A DNA stretch of 64,000 bases from Micromonospora sp. WMMD1155 (GCF_029581275.1 NZ_CP120742.1:3704001-3768000); one strand, 5' to 3'. Shown: positions 50,377 to 60,044, counted from the first letter of the stretch. Program-made: numbers and translations. The notes: generated from the sequence alone by a model not told the origin.

Positions 50377-51210
50377 GTGGAACTTCTGCACTCGGGCAAG
50401 GTCCGGGACGTCTACGCCGACGGTGACGACCTGATCCTGGTGGCCTCGGACCGCATCTCGATCTACGACGTGCCGCTGCCGACGCCGATCCCGGACAAGG
50501 GTCGCCTGCTCACCGCGCTGTCGCTCTGGTGGTTCGAGCAGCTCGCCGACCTGGTGCCGAACCACGTCATCTCGACCACTGACGTGCCCGCCGAGTTCGC
50601 CGGACGGGCGATCCGCTGTCGACGGTTGGACATGGTCCCGGTCGAGTGCGTCGCTCGCGGCTACCTCACCGGCGGCGGTCTGCGGGAGTACGAGCGGACC
50701 GGCGCGGTCTCCGGCGTACGTCTGCCGCGCGGGCTCGCCGAGGCGTCCATCCTGCCCGAGCCGATCTTCACGCCGTCGAGCAAGGCACCGGCGGGTGAGC
50801 ACGACGAGCCGATCACGTACGACGACGTGGTGGCCAAGGTGGGCGAGGCCACCGCCGAGCGACTGCGGCAGATCACCCTCGACATCTACCGGCGCGGTGC
50901 CGAGTTGGCCGCCGACCGGGGCATCCTGATCGCCGACACCAAGATCGAGCTGGGCTGGGCGCCGGACGGAACCCTGGTCCTCGCCGACGAGCTGCTCACC
51001 TCCGACTCGTCGCGGTTCTGGCCGGCCGAGTCGTACCAGCCGGGCCGGGTGCAGTTCTCCTACGATAAGCAGTACGTGCGGGACTGGGCCACCGGCAGCG
51101 GCTGGGACAAGCAGCCCCCGGCCCCGGACGTGCCGGACGAGGTCATCGAGGCGACCCGAGCCCGCTACGTCGACGTCTACGAGAGGCTCACCGGCAACCG
51201 CTGGGAGTGA
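50377..51210 (+). CDS. purC: SAICAR synthetase
   Basis: 277 aa. Phosphoribosylaminoimidazole-succinocarboxamide synthase joins CAIR and aspartate in purine synthesis. LHSGKVRDVYADGDDLILVASDRIS-type start (core SGKVRDVYADGDDLILV), VECVARGYLTGGGLREY, PSSKAPAGEHDEPI and DTKIELGWAPDG are the family signatures. A TACTAG hexamer (50366-50371) ends 5 nt before GTG 50377 and no ribosome site is seen, so the mRNA is probably leaderless. It is convergent with glpK, 14 nt apart. Confidence 0.97.
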   Translation: MELLHSGKVRDVYADGDDLILVASDRISIYDVPLPTPIPDKGRLLTALSLWWFEQLADLVPNHVISTTDVPAEFAGRAIRCRRLDMVPVECVARGYLTGGGLREYERTGAVSGVRLPRGLAEASILPEPIFTPSSKAPAGEHDEPITYDDVVAKVGEATAERLRQITLDIYRRGAELAADRGILIADTKIELGWAPDGTLVLADELLTSDSSRFWPAESYQPGRVQFSYDKQYVRDWATGSGWDKQPPAPDVPDEVIEATRARYVDVYERLTGNRWE

Positions 51211-51224
51211 ACCCCGGGCCGGGA

Positions 51225-52709
51225 TCACTCCACCCAGTCGAGGGTGCGCTGCACGGCCTTGCGCCACTGGCGCAGCTCCTGCTCGCGCAGCTTCGGCGTC
51301 ATCGTCGACTCCCACTGCGCGTCGGAGCGCCACTGCGCCCGCAGCGTGGCCAGGTCGGGCCAGAAGCCGACCGCCAGACCGGCCGCGTACGCGGCACCCA
51401 GGCAGGTGGTCTCGGTGATCCGGGACCGGACCACCGGCACGTCGAGGACGTCGGCGAGGAACTGCATGAGCAACTCGTTGGCGGTCATCCCGCCGTCCAC
51501 CCGGAGCCGACGCAGAGCCACGTCGGAGTCGGCGTTCATCGCGTCGACCACCTCGCGGGTCTGCCACGCCGACGCCTCCAACACGGCCCGTGCCAGGTGC
51601 CCCTTGGTGATGTAGCCGGTCAGACCGGCGATCACGCCACGGGCGTCGCTGCGCCAGTGCGGGGCGAACAGCCCGGAGAACGCCGGCACCACGTAGCAAC
51701 CGCCGTTGTCGTCCACGGTGCGGGCCAGGTCCTCCACCTCGGCGGCGGTGGAGATCAGCCCGAGGTTGTCGCGGAGCCACTGCACCAGCGAGCCGGTGAC
51801 CGCGATGGCGCCCTCCAGGGCGTACGCCGGTGGTTGGTCCTTGATCCGGTAGGCGACCGTGGTGAGCAGGCCGTGCGTCGATGGGACCGGGCTGGCCCCC
51901 GTGTTGAGCAGCAGGAAGCTGCCGGTGCCGTAGGTGCACTTCGCCTCGCCCGGCTGGAAGCAGGTCTGCCCGAACAGCGCGGCCTGCTGGTCGCCGAGCG
52001 CGCTGGCCACCGGCACACCGGCGAGCACGCCGGTGGCGTGGCCGTACACCTCGGCGGAGCAGCGGATCTCGGGCAGCATCGCCGCCGGGACGCCCATCGC
52101 GTCCAGGAGGTCCGGCGCCCAGTCGAGGGTGGCGAGGTCCATCAGCATCGTCCGGCTGGCGTTCGTCACGTCGGTGACGTGTTCGCCGGTCAGCTTCCAG
52201 ATCAGCCAGCTGTCCATGGTGCCGAAGAGGACCTCGCCGCGTTCGGCGCGCTCGCGCAGACCGTCGACCTCGTCCAGCAGCCAGCGCAGCTTCGGCCCGG
52301 CGAAGTAGGTGGCCGGCGGCAGGCCGGTGCGGGTCCGGAAACGCTCCTCGTCGTACGCCGAGGCCAGCTCGCGCAGCAGCGGCCCGGTGCGGGTGTCCTG
52401 CCAGACGATGGCGTTGGCCACCGGTCGGCCGGTGGAGCGGTCCCAGACGACGGTGGTCTCCCGCTGGTTGGTGATGCCGACGGCAGCCAGGCCGGTCGCG
52501 TCGGTGCCGGCGGCACGCAGTGCCTCGGAGACGACCTGCTGGACGTTGTCCCAGATCTCCTCGGCGTCGTGCTCCACCCAGCCGGGCCGGGGGAAGATCT
52601 GCCGGTGTTCGCGCTGGGCCACGGCGACGATCTCCCCGGCCTGGTCGAAGACGATGCACCGGGAGGAGGTGGTGCCCTGGTCGATGGCGGCGACGTACTG
52701 GGGGGTCAC
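51225..52709 (-). CDS. glpK: Glycerol kinase
   Basis: 494 aa. It phosphorylates glycerol to glycerol 3-phosphate. Signatures include [45 protein letters not shown] (core [12 protein letters not shown]), [10 protein letters not shown] and [14 protein letters not shown]. The GTG at 52709 gives the standard N-terminus. No glycerol facilitator gene is adjacent. The gene stands alone here, divergent from the prs-like gene. Confidence 0.96.
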   Translation of the reverse strand: MTPQYVAAIDQGTTSSRCIVFDQAGEIVAVAQREHRQIFPRPGWVEHDAEEIWDNVQQVVSEALRAAGTDATGLAAVGITNQRETTVVWDRSTGRPVANAIVWQDTRTGPLLRELASAYDEERFRTRTGLPPATYFAGPKLRWLLDEVDGLRERAERGEVLFGTMDSWLIWKLTGEHVTDVTNASRTMLMDLATLDWAPDLLDAMGVPAAMLPEIRCSAEVYGHATGVLAGVPVASALGDQQAALFGQTCFQPGEAKCTYGTGSFLLLNTGASPVPSTHGLLTTVAYRIKDQPPAYALEGAIAVTGSLVQWLRDNLGLISTAAEVEDLARTVDDNGGCYVVPAFSGLFAPHWRSDARGVIAGLTGYITKGHLARAVLEASAWQTREVVDAMNADSDVALRRLRVDGGMTANELLMQFLADVLDVPVVRSRITETTCLGAAYAAGLAVGFWPDLATLRAQWRSDAQWESTMTPKLREQELRQWRKAVQRTLDWVE

Positions 52710-52811
52710 CGCAGCACCGTACCCGGACCGACGGCATGGTGCGAGCTGCGTCACGTCCGGTCTCGGCCCGCTGCGGTCCGCCGCGCTCCGCGTCGCCTAC
52801 GATGTGCGAAC

Positions 52812-53750
52812 GTGCGCGACATCGCCGTTTTCAGTGGAACCGCCCATCCCGACCTGGCTGCCGAGATCTGCGCCCACCTGGGGGTGCCGCTGCATCCGGT
52901 GCGGGTCTCCCGGTTCGCGAACGACTGCCTGGAAGTGCAGTTGCAGGCCAACTGCCGCGAGCGGGACGTCTTCCTGATCCAGCCGCTGGTGCCGCCGGTG
53001 CAGGAGAACCTGGTCGAGTTGCTGCTGATGATCGACGCGGCGCGGGGTGCCTCCGCCGGCCGGATCACCGTGGTCCTGCCGCACTACGCGTACGCCCGGT
53101 CGGACAAGAAGGACGCGCCGCGGATCTCGATCGGCGCCCGGCTGGTCGCCGATCTGCTCACGTCGGCCGGGGCGGACCGGGTGCTCGCGATGACCCTGCA
53201 CTCGCCGCAGGTGCACGGTTTCTTCAGCGTGCCCGTTGATCACCTGCACGCGCTGCGCGAGTTGGCCACCCACTTCCAGCGCTACGACCTGAGCAACACC
53301 GTGGTGGTCTCACCGGACCTGGGCAACGCCAAAGAGGCGGCGGCCTTCGCCCGGCTGCTCGGCACGCCGGTCGCGGCCGGGGCGAAGCAGCGGTTCAGCG
53401 ACGACCTGGTCAAGATCAGTGCGGTGATCGGCGAGGTGGCCGACCGGGACGTGATCGTGCTGGACGACGAGATCGCCAAGGGCAGCACGGTGATCGAGTT
53501 GATGGAGCATCTGCGGGGCCTGAAGGTCCGGTCGATCCGGCTCGCGTGCACGCACGGCCTCTTCTCCGACGACGCCCTGCGTCGGCTCAGCGAGCAGGAC
53601 GGCGTCCTGGAGATCGTCTGCACCAACACGGTGCCCATTCCGGCCGCCAAGCGGGTGCCGGAGTTGCAGGTCCTGTCGGTGGCGCCCGCCCTGGCCGAGG
53701 CCATGCGTCGGATCCACAACGGGGAGTCCGTCTCCGCGCTCTTCGGCTGA
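52812..53750 (+). CDS. prs: Ribose-phosphate pyrophosphokinase, divergent
   Basis: 312 aa. It makes PRPP from ribose 5-phosphate and ATP. ARGASAGRITVVLPHYAYARSDKKDAPRISI (core PHYAYARSDKKDAPRISI) and LVADLLTSAGADRVLAMTLHSPQVHGFF (core LHSPQVHGFF) are recognisable. The PRPP loop reads VIVLDDEIAKGSTV instead of the common VDDMxDTxGT, and the metal site SDKK replaces RQDRK. It is therefore a divergent paralogue, and another prs is probably encoded elsewhere. GTG 52812 lies 8 nt after TACGAT (52798-52803). Confidence 0.88.
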   Translation: MRDIAVFSGTAHPDLAAEICAHLGVPLHPVRVSRFANDCLEVQLQANCRERDVFLIQPLVPPVQENLVELLLMIDAARGASAGRITVVLPHYAYARSDKKDAPRISIGARLVADLLTSAGADRVLAMTLHSPQVHGFFSVPVDHLHALRELATHFQRYDLSNTVVVSPDLGNAKEAAAFARLLGTPVAAGAKQRFSDDLVKISAVIGEVADRDVIVLDDEIAKGSTVIELMEHLRGLKVRSIRLACTHGLFSDDALRRLSEQDGVLEIVCTNTVPIPAAKRVPELQVLSVAPALAEAMRRIHNGESVSALFG

Positions 53751-53770
53751 GCCGCGCGGCGGCGCGGGGG

Positions 53771-54226
53771 TCAGTACGTGGTGCGGTCGGGGCTGACCAG
53801 ACCCGTGGTGACCCGGACGGTGGTGCCGGCGGTGCCGGTGACCACCTCCATGGCGTCGGTCAGCTCGCGGGCCAGCCACAGACCCCAGCCACCGGCGGTG
53901 TCCGGGGCCGGCCGACTACGGTCGCCCAGCCGCTGCGGGCTGATCCCGTGCCCGTGGTCGGCCACCTCGCAGACCAGCGCGTCCGCCTCGTGCCAGAGTC
54001 GCAACCAGCCGCGCCCGCCACCGTGCCGGACCGCGTTGGTGATCAACTCGTTGATCGCGAGCACGAAGTCGTCCAGCCGTTGACCGGTCAGCCCGCAGGC
54101 ATGCGCGCAGGAGGTGACCGAGTGTCGAATGTCGGTCACCTGGGCCTGGTCAAAGGCGTCAGCGATCAGGAGGGCAGGTTCGATGGGCACAACCGTACGC
54201 GGTGCGTGCGGATCTGCGTTGGTCAT
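53771..54226 (-). CDS. RsbW-like anti-sigma ATPase (HATPase_c_2)
   Basis: 151 aa from ATG 54226. The serine-kinase/ATPase fold shows the N-box INELITNAVRHGGG, the G1 box VADHGHGIS, and GGWGLWLARELTDAMEV for the ATP lid. These small proteins phosphorylate or bind anti-anti-sigma or sigma factors in partner-switching circuits. No STAS gene is immediately adjacent, but a STAS-ATPase fusion lies 3 kb away (56846-57622). It is convergent with the prs-like gene. Confidence 0.9.
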   Translation of the reverse strand: MTNADPHAPRTVVPIEPALLIADAFDQAQVTDIRHSVTSCAHACGLTGQRLDDFVLAINELITNAVRHGGGRGWLRLWHEADALVCEVADHGHGISPQRLGDRSRPAPDTAGGWGLWLARELTDAMEVVTGTAGTTVRVTTGLVSPDRTTY

Positions 54227-54346
54227 GGGCCCGTCCCGGCGGCGGATCTCGGAGTACTTCGCGGCATTTCCACCGTACGTCAGGGTTTCCCGAACCGCAC
54301 TCGCTGCTCGCCGGGCGGCTGGTCCGGTTGTGGCATCCTGACCGCC

Positions 54347-55483
54347 ATGCCGTCGCCGCCGGGTGGATTCGAGGTGCCCCTGTGGCGTGCGCTCACCGTG
54401 TTCCGGATGGCGTCCCTGGCGTACGTCTGCCTGCTCGCGGTGCGCGACGTCGACCGGTACGCCCACCCGTACGCCGTCGGTGCCCTGATCCTGCTGATGG
54501 CGGCGTGGACCGGGGTGACCGCGGTCGGGTACGCCCGGCCCGCCTGGCGGCGCTGGCCACTGCTGCTGGCCGACCTCGGCGTGGTACTGGCCGTCGTGTC
54601 GGCCACCCCGTGGGTGGTCGGTCGGGCGGCGCTCGGCGGCGGCGTACCCACCATGGGTGTCGCCTGGATGGCCGGCCCGGTGCTGGCCTGGGCCGTCTCC
54701 GGCGGGCGTCGGCGGGGCACGATCGCCGCGTTGCTGGTGGCCGGTGCGGACCTGGCCACCCGGGAGCGGGTCAGCCAGTCCTCGTTCACCGGGGTGATCC
54801 TGATGCTGCTCGCCGGGGTGGTGGTGGGGCACGTGGCACGGCTCGCGGCGGACGCCGAGGAACGGATGCAACGCGCTGTCGAGTTGGAGGCCGCCACCCG
54901 GGAGCGGGAGAGGCTGGCCCGGGACATCCACGACTCGGTACTCCAGGTGCTGGCGCTGGTCCAGCGGCGGGGCGCGGACCTGCCGGGCGAGGCCGGCGAA
55001 CTGGCCCGGCTGGCGGGGGAGCAGGAGGCCGCGTTGCGGGCGCTGATCGTCGGCGCCGACCCGGCCGCCGCGCTCGCCGACGGCGTCGAGGTCGCGGCGG
55101 TGGACCTGCGGAGCCTGCTCAGCCGGTACGCCTCGACGGCGGTGGCGCTCTCCGCGCCGGCCACCCCGGTGCCGCTGCCTCGGCGGGTGGCCGGTGAGCT
55201 GGCCGCCGCGACCGGCGCGGCCCTGGACAACGTGGGGCGGCACGCCGGTGGGCGGGCCTGGGTGTTGATCGAGGACGAGGGGGCGACGGTGACCGTGTCG
55301 ATCCGGGACGAGGGCCCGGGTATCCCGGCCGGCCGGCTGGCCGAGGCCGCCGCGCAGGGCCGCCTCGGGGTGACCCAGTCGATCCAGGGGCGGGTTGCCG
55401 ACGTGGGCGGGACGGTACGGATCGTGTCCGGCCCCGACGCCGGTACCGAGATCGAGTTGACGGTGCCGAGGGCACAGCGGTGA
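54347..55483 (+). CDS. Two-component sensor histidine kinase (NarL-type)
   Basis: 378 aa. Four or five hydrophobic spans fill residues 1-150, with PspC-like short loops and no large outer sensor domain. The HisKA_3 dimerisation helix has RERERLARDIHDSVLQVLAL with the phospho-His at about 195. The ATPase domain shows AALDNVGRHAGG (N-box) and IRDEGPGIP (G1). It overlaps the response-regulator gene by 4 nt (GTGA), so they form one unit. The signal is probably sensed within or at the membrane. Confidence 0.94.
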   Translation: MPSPPGGFEVPLWRALTVFRMASLAYVCLLAVRDVDRYAHPYAVGALILLMAAWTGVTAVGYARPAWRRWPLLLADLGVVLAVVSATPWVVGRAALGGGVPTMGVAWMAGPVLAWAVSGGRRRGTIAALLVAGADLATRERVSQSSFTGVILMLLAGVVVGHVARLAADAEERMQRAVELEAATRERERLARDIHDSVLQVLALVQRRGADLPGEAGELARLAGEQEAALRALIVGADPAAALADGVEVAAVDLRSLLSRYASTAVALSAPATPVPLPRRVAGELAAATGAALDNVGRHAGGRAWVLIEDEGATVTVSIRDEGPGIPAGRLAEAAAQGRLGVTQSIQGRVADVGGTVRIVSGPDAGTEIELTVPRAQR

Positions 55484-56151
55484 CGCCGACCCGGGTGATG
55501 GTGGTCGACGACCATCCGATGTGGCGCGAGGGCGTCGCCCGCGACCTCACCGAGGCGGGCTTCCTGGTGGTGGCGACCAGCGGCGAGGGACGACAGGCCG
55601 TCCGGGTGGCCGCCGCCGCCCGGCCCGACGTGGTCGTCCTCGACCTGCAGCTACCGGACATCTCTGGCGTGGAGGTGATCCTGGGTCTGCGGGCGGCCCT
55701 GCCCGACGTACGGGTGCTGATGCTCAGTGCCAGCGGCGAACAGCAGAGCGTGCTGGACGCCGTCAAGGCGGGGGCCACCGGCTACCTGGTGAAGTCGACG
55801 GCGCCCGCCGAATTCCTCGACGCGGTCCGCCGCACCGCCGCCGGCGACACGGTCTTCACCCCCGGCCTCGCCGGACTGGTCCTCGGCGAGTACCGCCGGC
55901 TGGCCGCCGGCCCGGGGCAGGCGGCCGACCCGAGCGGCGGCGCGCAGCCGGCCGCGCCCCGGCTCACCGACCGGGAGACGGAGGTGCTGCGGCTGGTGGC
56001 GAAGGGGTTGTCGTACAAGCAGATCGCGCAGCGGCTCGGGCTGTCGCACCGCACGGTGCAGAACCACGTGCAGAACACCCTGGGCAAGCTGCAACTGCAC
56101 AACCGGGTCGAGTTGACCCGCTACGCCATCGAACGGGGCCTGGACGACTGA
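55480..56151 (+). CDS. NarL/LuxR-family response regulator
   Basis: 223 aa. The receiver domain has the acidic pair DD at 10-11, the phospho-acceptor Asp55 in VVVLDLQLPD, and Lys in YLVKST. The C-terminal LuxR-type HTH is LTDRETEVLRLVAKGLSYKQ to HRTVQNHVQNTLGKLQ. A Gly/Ala/Pro linker joins the two. It is the partner of the preceding kinase by 4-nt overlap. Targets unknown. Confidence 0.95.
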   Translation: MTPTRVMVVDDHPMWREGVARDLTEAGFLVVATSGEGRQAVRVAAAARPDVVVLDLQLPDISGVEVILGLRAALPDVRVLMLSASGEQQSVLDAVKAGATGYLVKSTAPAEFLDAVRRTAAGDTVFTPGLAGLVLGEYRRLAAGPGQAADPSGGAQPAAPRLTDRETEVLRLVAKGLSYKQIAQRLGLSHRTVQNHVQNTLGKLQLHNRVELTRYAIERGLDD

Positions 56152-56183
56152 CCGGGACGAGCGTCCGTGCTCGACGGGTGGCG

Positions 56184-56756
56184 TCAGACCGAGCGCGGCG
56201 GCTCCGTCTCGTGGATGGCCAACTCCTCGGCGGTCGCCCCGCCACCGGCCGAGCCCGCGTCGTACGCCACCGAGTCGGTCTCCTGGTCGGTGTGCGACCC
56301 CTCGTCCGGCTCCACCAGCCGGCCGACCGTGGCGTCGGCCACCGTGCCGAGCTGGCCGTGGTCGTAGAGGGAGACCGGCGAGTTCGGGTCCGAGGTCGGC
56401 CCCGGGTCGATCACGTCGGCGTCCAGCTGTGCCTCCGCCGCGGCCTCCAGGTTGTCCGCCTCGAAGGCGATCTTCGGGTCGATCGTCCCCGCGAGCGGGT
56501 CGTCCGCCGGGCGCTCGTAGACCTCCCGTCCGAGCTTGTAGTCCAACGACTCACCGTCGAGCTGCTCCTCGGCGGTCGTCCCGAACCGGTCCACCGCGAC
56601 CGGCGTACGGTCGCCGGGCAACTGGGCCGGGTCCGGACCGTCCGCCTCGCGCCCGGTGAGCACGTCGTCGTTGGCGGTCGAGTCGTCGTCGGCGGTGTCG
56701 GGCAGGCCTTGCGCCTCGGTGTCGGACACGGGGGTCGGGTACTCGTCGTCGCGCAT
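56184..56756 (-). CDS. DUF5709 domain protein, acidic
   Basis: 190 aa, very rich in Asp and Glu. DYKLGREVYERPADDPLAG-type (core LGREVYERPADD) and GRLVEPDEGSHTDQETDSVA (core GRLVEPDEGSHTD) are the DUF5709 features. It lacks membrane spans and is likely mostly disordered. Function unknown. It is convergent with the response regulator. Confidence 0.85.
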   Translation of the reverse strand: MRDDEYPTPVSDTEAQGLPDTADDDSTANDDVLTGREADGPDPAQLPGDRTPVAVDRFGTTAEEQLDGESLDYKLGREVYERPADDPLAGTIDPKIAFEADNLEAAAEAQLDADVIDPGPTSDPNSPVSLYDHGQLGTVADATVGRLVEPDEGSHTDQETDSVAYDAGSAGGGATAEELAIHETEPPRSV

Positions 56757-56845
56757 GTCTGATCACTACCCGCTGCCCTCCCGCCATAACCGGAGCACCG
56801 CAGGCCGTGCGGTGGCGAAACCGGCACCCGGGCACGGAACACCCG

Positions 56846-57622
56846 TCAGTCAAGGTGGGCCGCCTCGTCGTCGGGGTGCAGAACACACCAGACGACCTTG
56901 CCGTCCCCCACCGCGCTGCTGCCCCAGCGACGGGCCACCGTGTCGATCAGCAACAGACCCCGGCCGCCGGCCCGGTCCGGCGGGGACAGGCCGGCGAACG
57001 TCGGCAGCAGCGGCGAGTGGTCGCGAACCGCCAGGTGCAGGGTGCTGTCCGCAGGAGCGAGCCGCACGGTCATCGGGGTCCGGGCGTGCGCCACCACGTT
57101 GTTGACCATCTCAGTGATCGCGATGCACGCCGGGTCGATCAACGTCGGCGTGCCCCAGCGTCGGCAACCGGTGGTGACCAGCTCGCGGGCCGGCCGGGCG
57201 GCCCCCACGGTGGGAGCGAGGTCGACGGTGAGCACCGCCGCCAGGGGCGTCGCCGCGGCCGCGGCCAGCGCGCCGTCCACCGTCGGCCAGGCCGGCACAC
57301 CGGCCACCGTCGTGGGCTCGGGCCGGGCGACCGCCGGGTCGCACAACAGCAGATCCGCTGCCGGCCAGTCGGCGACCTCCCGGCGAACCTCGGCGAAGAC
57401 GCTGCGCCCGGTCGGGTCGACCACCCGAAGCCCCGTCACGTCGGCCACCACCGGACCGGGCCGGTCGGCCAGTCTGGTGAGCAGGGCGAGGCGTACCGCC
57501 TCCGCTCCGGCGGCGTCGAGCACACCTGTCAACCGCACCACCGCCGACGACTCGTCGGCCTCCAGGACACAGTTCGCCGCGCCGGTCACCGCCCGCGCGT
57601 TCGGACGCTCGGTGGCCGTCAT
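56846..57622 (-). CDS. STAS plus HATPase fusion, partner-switch regulator
   Basis: 258 aa. The N-terminal half is a STAS fold (VVRLTGVLDAAGAEAVRLAL; GPVVADVTGLRVVDPTG), though the phospho-acceptor Ser of classical anti-anti-sigma factors reads VVDPTGRS, so Thr or Ser may serve. The C-terminal half is an RsbW-type ATPase with ITEMVNNVVAHA (N-box) and GGRGLLLIDTVARRWG. One polypeptide thus combines antagonist and kinase modules. ATG 57622 overlaps the SDR stop by one base (TGATG), so it is translated after the SDR. Confidence 0.88.
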   Translation of the reverse strand: MTATERPNARAVTGAANCVLEADESSAVVRLTGVLDAAGAEAVRLALLTRLADRPGPVVADVTGLRVVDPTGRSVFAEVRREVADWPAADLLLCDPAVARPEPTTVAGVPAWPTVDGALAAAAATPLAAVLTVDLAPTVGAARPARELVTTGCRRWGTPTLIDPACIAITEMVNNVVAHARTPMTVRLAPADSTLHLAVRDHSPLLPTFAGLSPPDRAGGRGLLLIDTVARRWGSSAVGDGKVVWCVLHPDDEAAHLD

Positions 57623-58620
57623 CACCGCGCCGATCGCGATCGGCGGTTGATCGCCGCCATCGTGCCGACAGCCGTTCCGGCGGCGGCCAGGCCGAAGGCC
57701 GCGGTCATCCGCACCAGCTGACGCCGTCGGCCCTGCCAGCCGCCGTCCCCGCGGGCACCGGCGTCGGCGTGGAACACGTTGCCGGTGCTGTCCACCCGAG
57801 CTCCCGGACCGAACTGGGTGCGATGGGCGTACCAGCCGAGGGTGCGTTCCACCAGCGCGGGCGCCAGCCGCCACTGGAGGCCGATCAGCCGTGCCGCACC
57901 ACCGGCGTACGCCTCCCGGCGCGGCCGACGGAGCAGCCGGACGATGGTCTCGGCGACCACCTCCGGCGGGTAGATCGGGGGCGGTGGAACCAGCTCGCGG
58001 CCGGTGTGATTGGCCGCGTGCCGGAAGAACGGGGTGTCGATCGTGGCCGGCAGCACGGTGCAGACCGAGATCTGACCGCGACCGGTGACCCGCAGCTCCT
58101 GCCGGACCGTGTCGGCCAGGCCCCGGATGCCGTGCTTGGTGGCGTTGTACGCCGACTGGTAGGGCATCGCCACCTCGGCCAGCACCGAAGCGTTGTTGAC
58201 CAGCACACCGCCGCCAGCCGCCTCGAGGTGGGGCAGCGCGGCCTTGATGCCGTGCACCGTCCCGAGCAGGTTGACCTCCAGCACGCGGCGGAACTCGGCC
58301 ACCGGGATCTCGTCGAACAGCCCGACCGCGCTCACCGCGGCGTTGTTCACCCAGGCGTCGATACGGCCGAACTCGGCCGCCGCCCGATCGGCCAACCGTC
58401 GCACCGACTCCAGATCGGTCACGTCGGTCGGTACCACCAGCGCCCGGCCGCCCAACTCCCAGCAACGGTGCGCGACCTGTCGCAGGGCCGGCTCGCTGCG
58501 GGCGGCCAGCACGACGGCGGCACCCCGGCGGGCCAACGCGTACGCGGTCGCCGTGCCGATCCCGCTGGACGCGCCGGTGATCACAACTGTCGAATCGTCG
58601 AGGGTGTGGGTCAGCGGCAT
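57622..58620 (-). CDS. Short-chain dehydrogenase/reductase with C-terminal extension
   Basis: 332 aa from ATG 58620 (an ATG at 58653 would add 11 residues). The NAD(P) loop is TGASSGIG (15-22), NNAAVS follows, and the catalytic Ser, Tyr and Lys are in NNASVLAEVAMPYQSAYNATK. Residues beyond about 240 form an extension with a hydrophobic segment (MTAAFGLAAAGTAVGTMAA) and a basic tail, probably a membrane anchor. The substrate is unknown. It is coupled to the STAS-ATPase gene, an unusual pairing. Confidence 0.9.
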   Translation of the reverse strand: MPLTHTLDDSTVVITGASSGIGTATAYALARRGAAVVLAARSEPALRQVAHRCWELGGRALVVPTDVTDLESVRRLADRAAAEFGRIDAWVNNAAVSAVGLFDEIPVAEFRRVLEVNLLGTVHGIKAALPHLEAAGGGVLVNNASVLAEVAMPYQSAYNATKHGIRGLADTVRQELRVTGRGQISVCTVLPATIDTPFFRHAANHTGRELVPPPPIYPPEVVAETIVRLLRRPRREAYAGGAARLIGLQWRLAPALVERTLGWYAHRTQFGPGARVDSTGNVFHADAGARGDGGWQGRRRQLVRMTAAFGLAAAGTAVGTMAAINRRSRSAR

Positions 58621-58844
58621 TCCTGGGCGGTACCCCCAGCCGGGCCTGGTCATACCACCAGGCAGTCGTCGATCATCGTCGAACTGTCACCTGCTGTGCC
58701 CTTTGTGCTTGCTGTGGCGCAAGTGTCGGCGGCACTCGCGGGGACTCTTCCTGATCTGCCAGGTTTCGGCTCCGGGTCGGGGGGTTAATGGGACGCTCTG
58801 ACCGGGAGGACCACTGCCGAGGAAAGATCGCAGGGAGGTGACCC

Positions 58845-60044
58845 ATGCGCGTCGGCCTCGTCTGCGCGCACGCCAGTTCGTACCGCCACGCCGACGGCCC
58901 GCCGGTCGGCACCCGTCAGCACATCGCGCGGGTCGCCACCGAGTTGACCGAACGGGGCCACGACGTCCGGCTCTACGACCGCAGGGACGATCCAGGACTC
59001 CCGGCGACGATCGACGTCGACGGCTACCAGGTACACCGGGTGCCCGCAGGCCCGCCCACCCCACTGTCCACCGCCGAGCTGATCCCCTTCGTGACGGAGT
59101 TCGGCCGCTGGTTGACCGACGAGTGGTCCGGCGCCTGGCGACCCGAGGTGGTGCACGGGCACTACTGGGTCGGTGGCCTGGCCGCCGCGCACGCAGTTCG
59201 GGAGACCGACATCCCGGTGGTCCAGACCTTCCACTCGCTCGGCGTCGAGCAACTGCGGCACCTGGGCGGCCGTTACGACGGGCCGGGGGAGCGGATCACC
59301 CTGGAGCGGGCGCTGACCCGGGCGGTCGACATCGCCGTCGCCCAGTCGAACGACGAGGTCGACGAGCTGACCCGGATGGGCCTGCAACGCAGCTCCGTCG
59401 CGCTGGTGCCGGCCGGTGTCGACATCGAGCAGTTCCACCCCGACGGTGAGGCGGCGCCCCGCGAACAGCGGGCCCGCATCCTCTCGGTGGGGTCGCTGTC
59501 GGCGGGGCACGGTCAGGAGGACCTGATCCGGGCCATGCGGCTGGTCGGCGACGCCGAACTGGTCATCGCCGGCGGGCCACCGACCGACCAACTCGCCAAC
59601 CACGCCGAGGCACGACGGCTGCGGGAGTTCGCCGAGCAGGTCGGGGTCGCCGACCAGGTACGGCTCGTCGGCGCGGTGCCGCACGACCAGATGGCCACCT
59701 GGTACCGGTCGGCGGACGTGGTCGCCTGCACGCCGCACTACTCCTCGGCCGGGCGGGTCTCACTGGAGGCGATGGCCTGCGGCGTACCGGTGATCGGCTA
59801 CGCCATGGGCGGCCTGGCGGACGCCGTCGTCGACGAGGTCACCGGTCGGCTGGTGCCTCCCGGCGACGTACGGGCACTGGGCATCTCGCTGCGTCGGCTG
59901 CTCGCCGACAACGCCGGTCGGTTCGCCTACGGGCACGCCGCGGTGGACCGGGTCCGCAGCAGCTACACGTGGGAGCGGACCGCCGGGGCGCTGGAACGCC
60001 TCTACGAACGGGTGGTGAGCCGCCGCAAGCCGGTCGAAGCCTAG
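58845..60044 (+). CDS. GT4-family glycosyltransferase
   Basis: 399 aa with a GT-B fold. The N-terminal domain begins MRVGLVCAHASSYRHADGPP and has the acceptor loop VVHGHYWVGG and VQTFHSLG. The C-terminal donor domain has LVPAGVDIEQFHPDG, ILSVGSLSAGHGQEDLIRAM and SSAGRVSLEAMACGVPVIG, with the conserved Glu of the EX7E motif. ATG 58845 follows GGGAGGTG. It resembles the MshA/sucrose-synthase-like clade of actinobacterial enzymes. The sugar donor and acceptor are unknown. Confidence 0.92.
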   Translation: MRVGLVCAHASSYRHADGPPVGTRQHIARVATELTERGHDVRLYDRRDDPGLPATIDVDGYQVHRVPAGPPTPLSTAELIPFVTEFGRWLTDEWSGAWRPEVVHGHYWVGGLAAAHAVRETDIPVVQTFHSLGVEQLRHLGGRYDGPGERITLERALTRAVDIAVAQSNDEVDELTRMGLQRSSVALVPAGVDIEQFHPDGEAAPREQRARILSVGSLSAGHGQEDLIRAMRLVGDAELVIAGGPPTDQLANHAEARRLREFAEQVGVADQVRLVGAVPHDQMATWYRSADVVACTPHYSSAGRVSLEAMACGVPVIGYAMGGLADAVVDEVTGRLVPPGDVRALGISLRRLLADNAGRFAYGHAAVDRVRSSYTWERTAGALERLYERVVSRRKPVEA

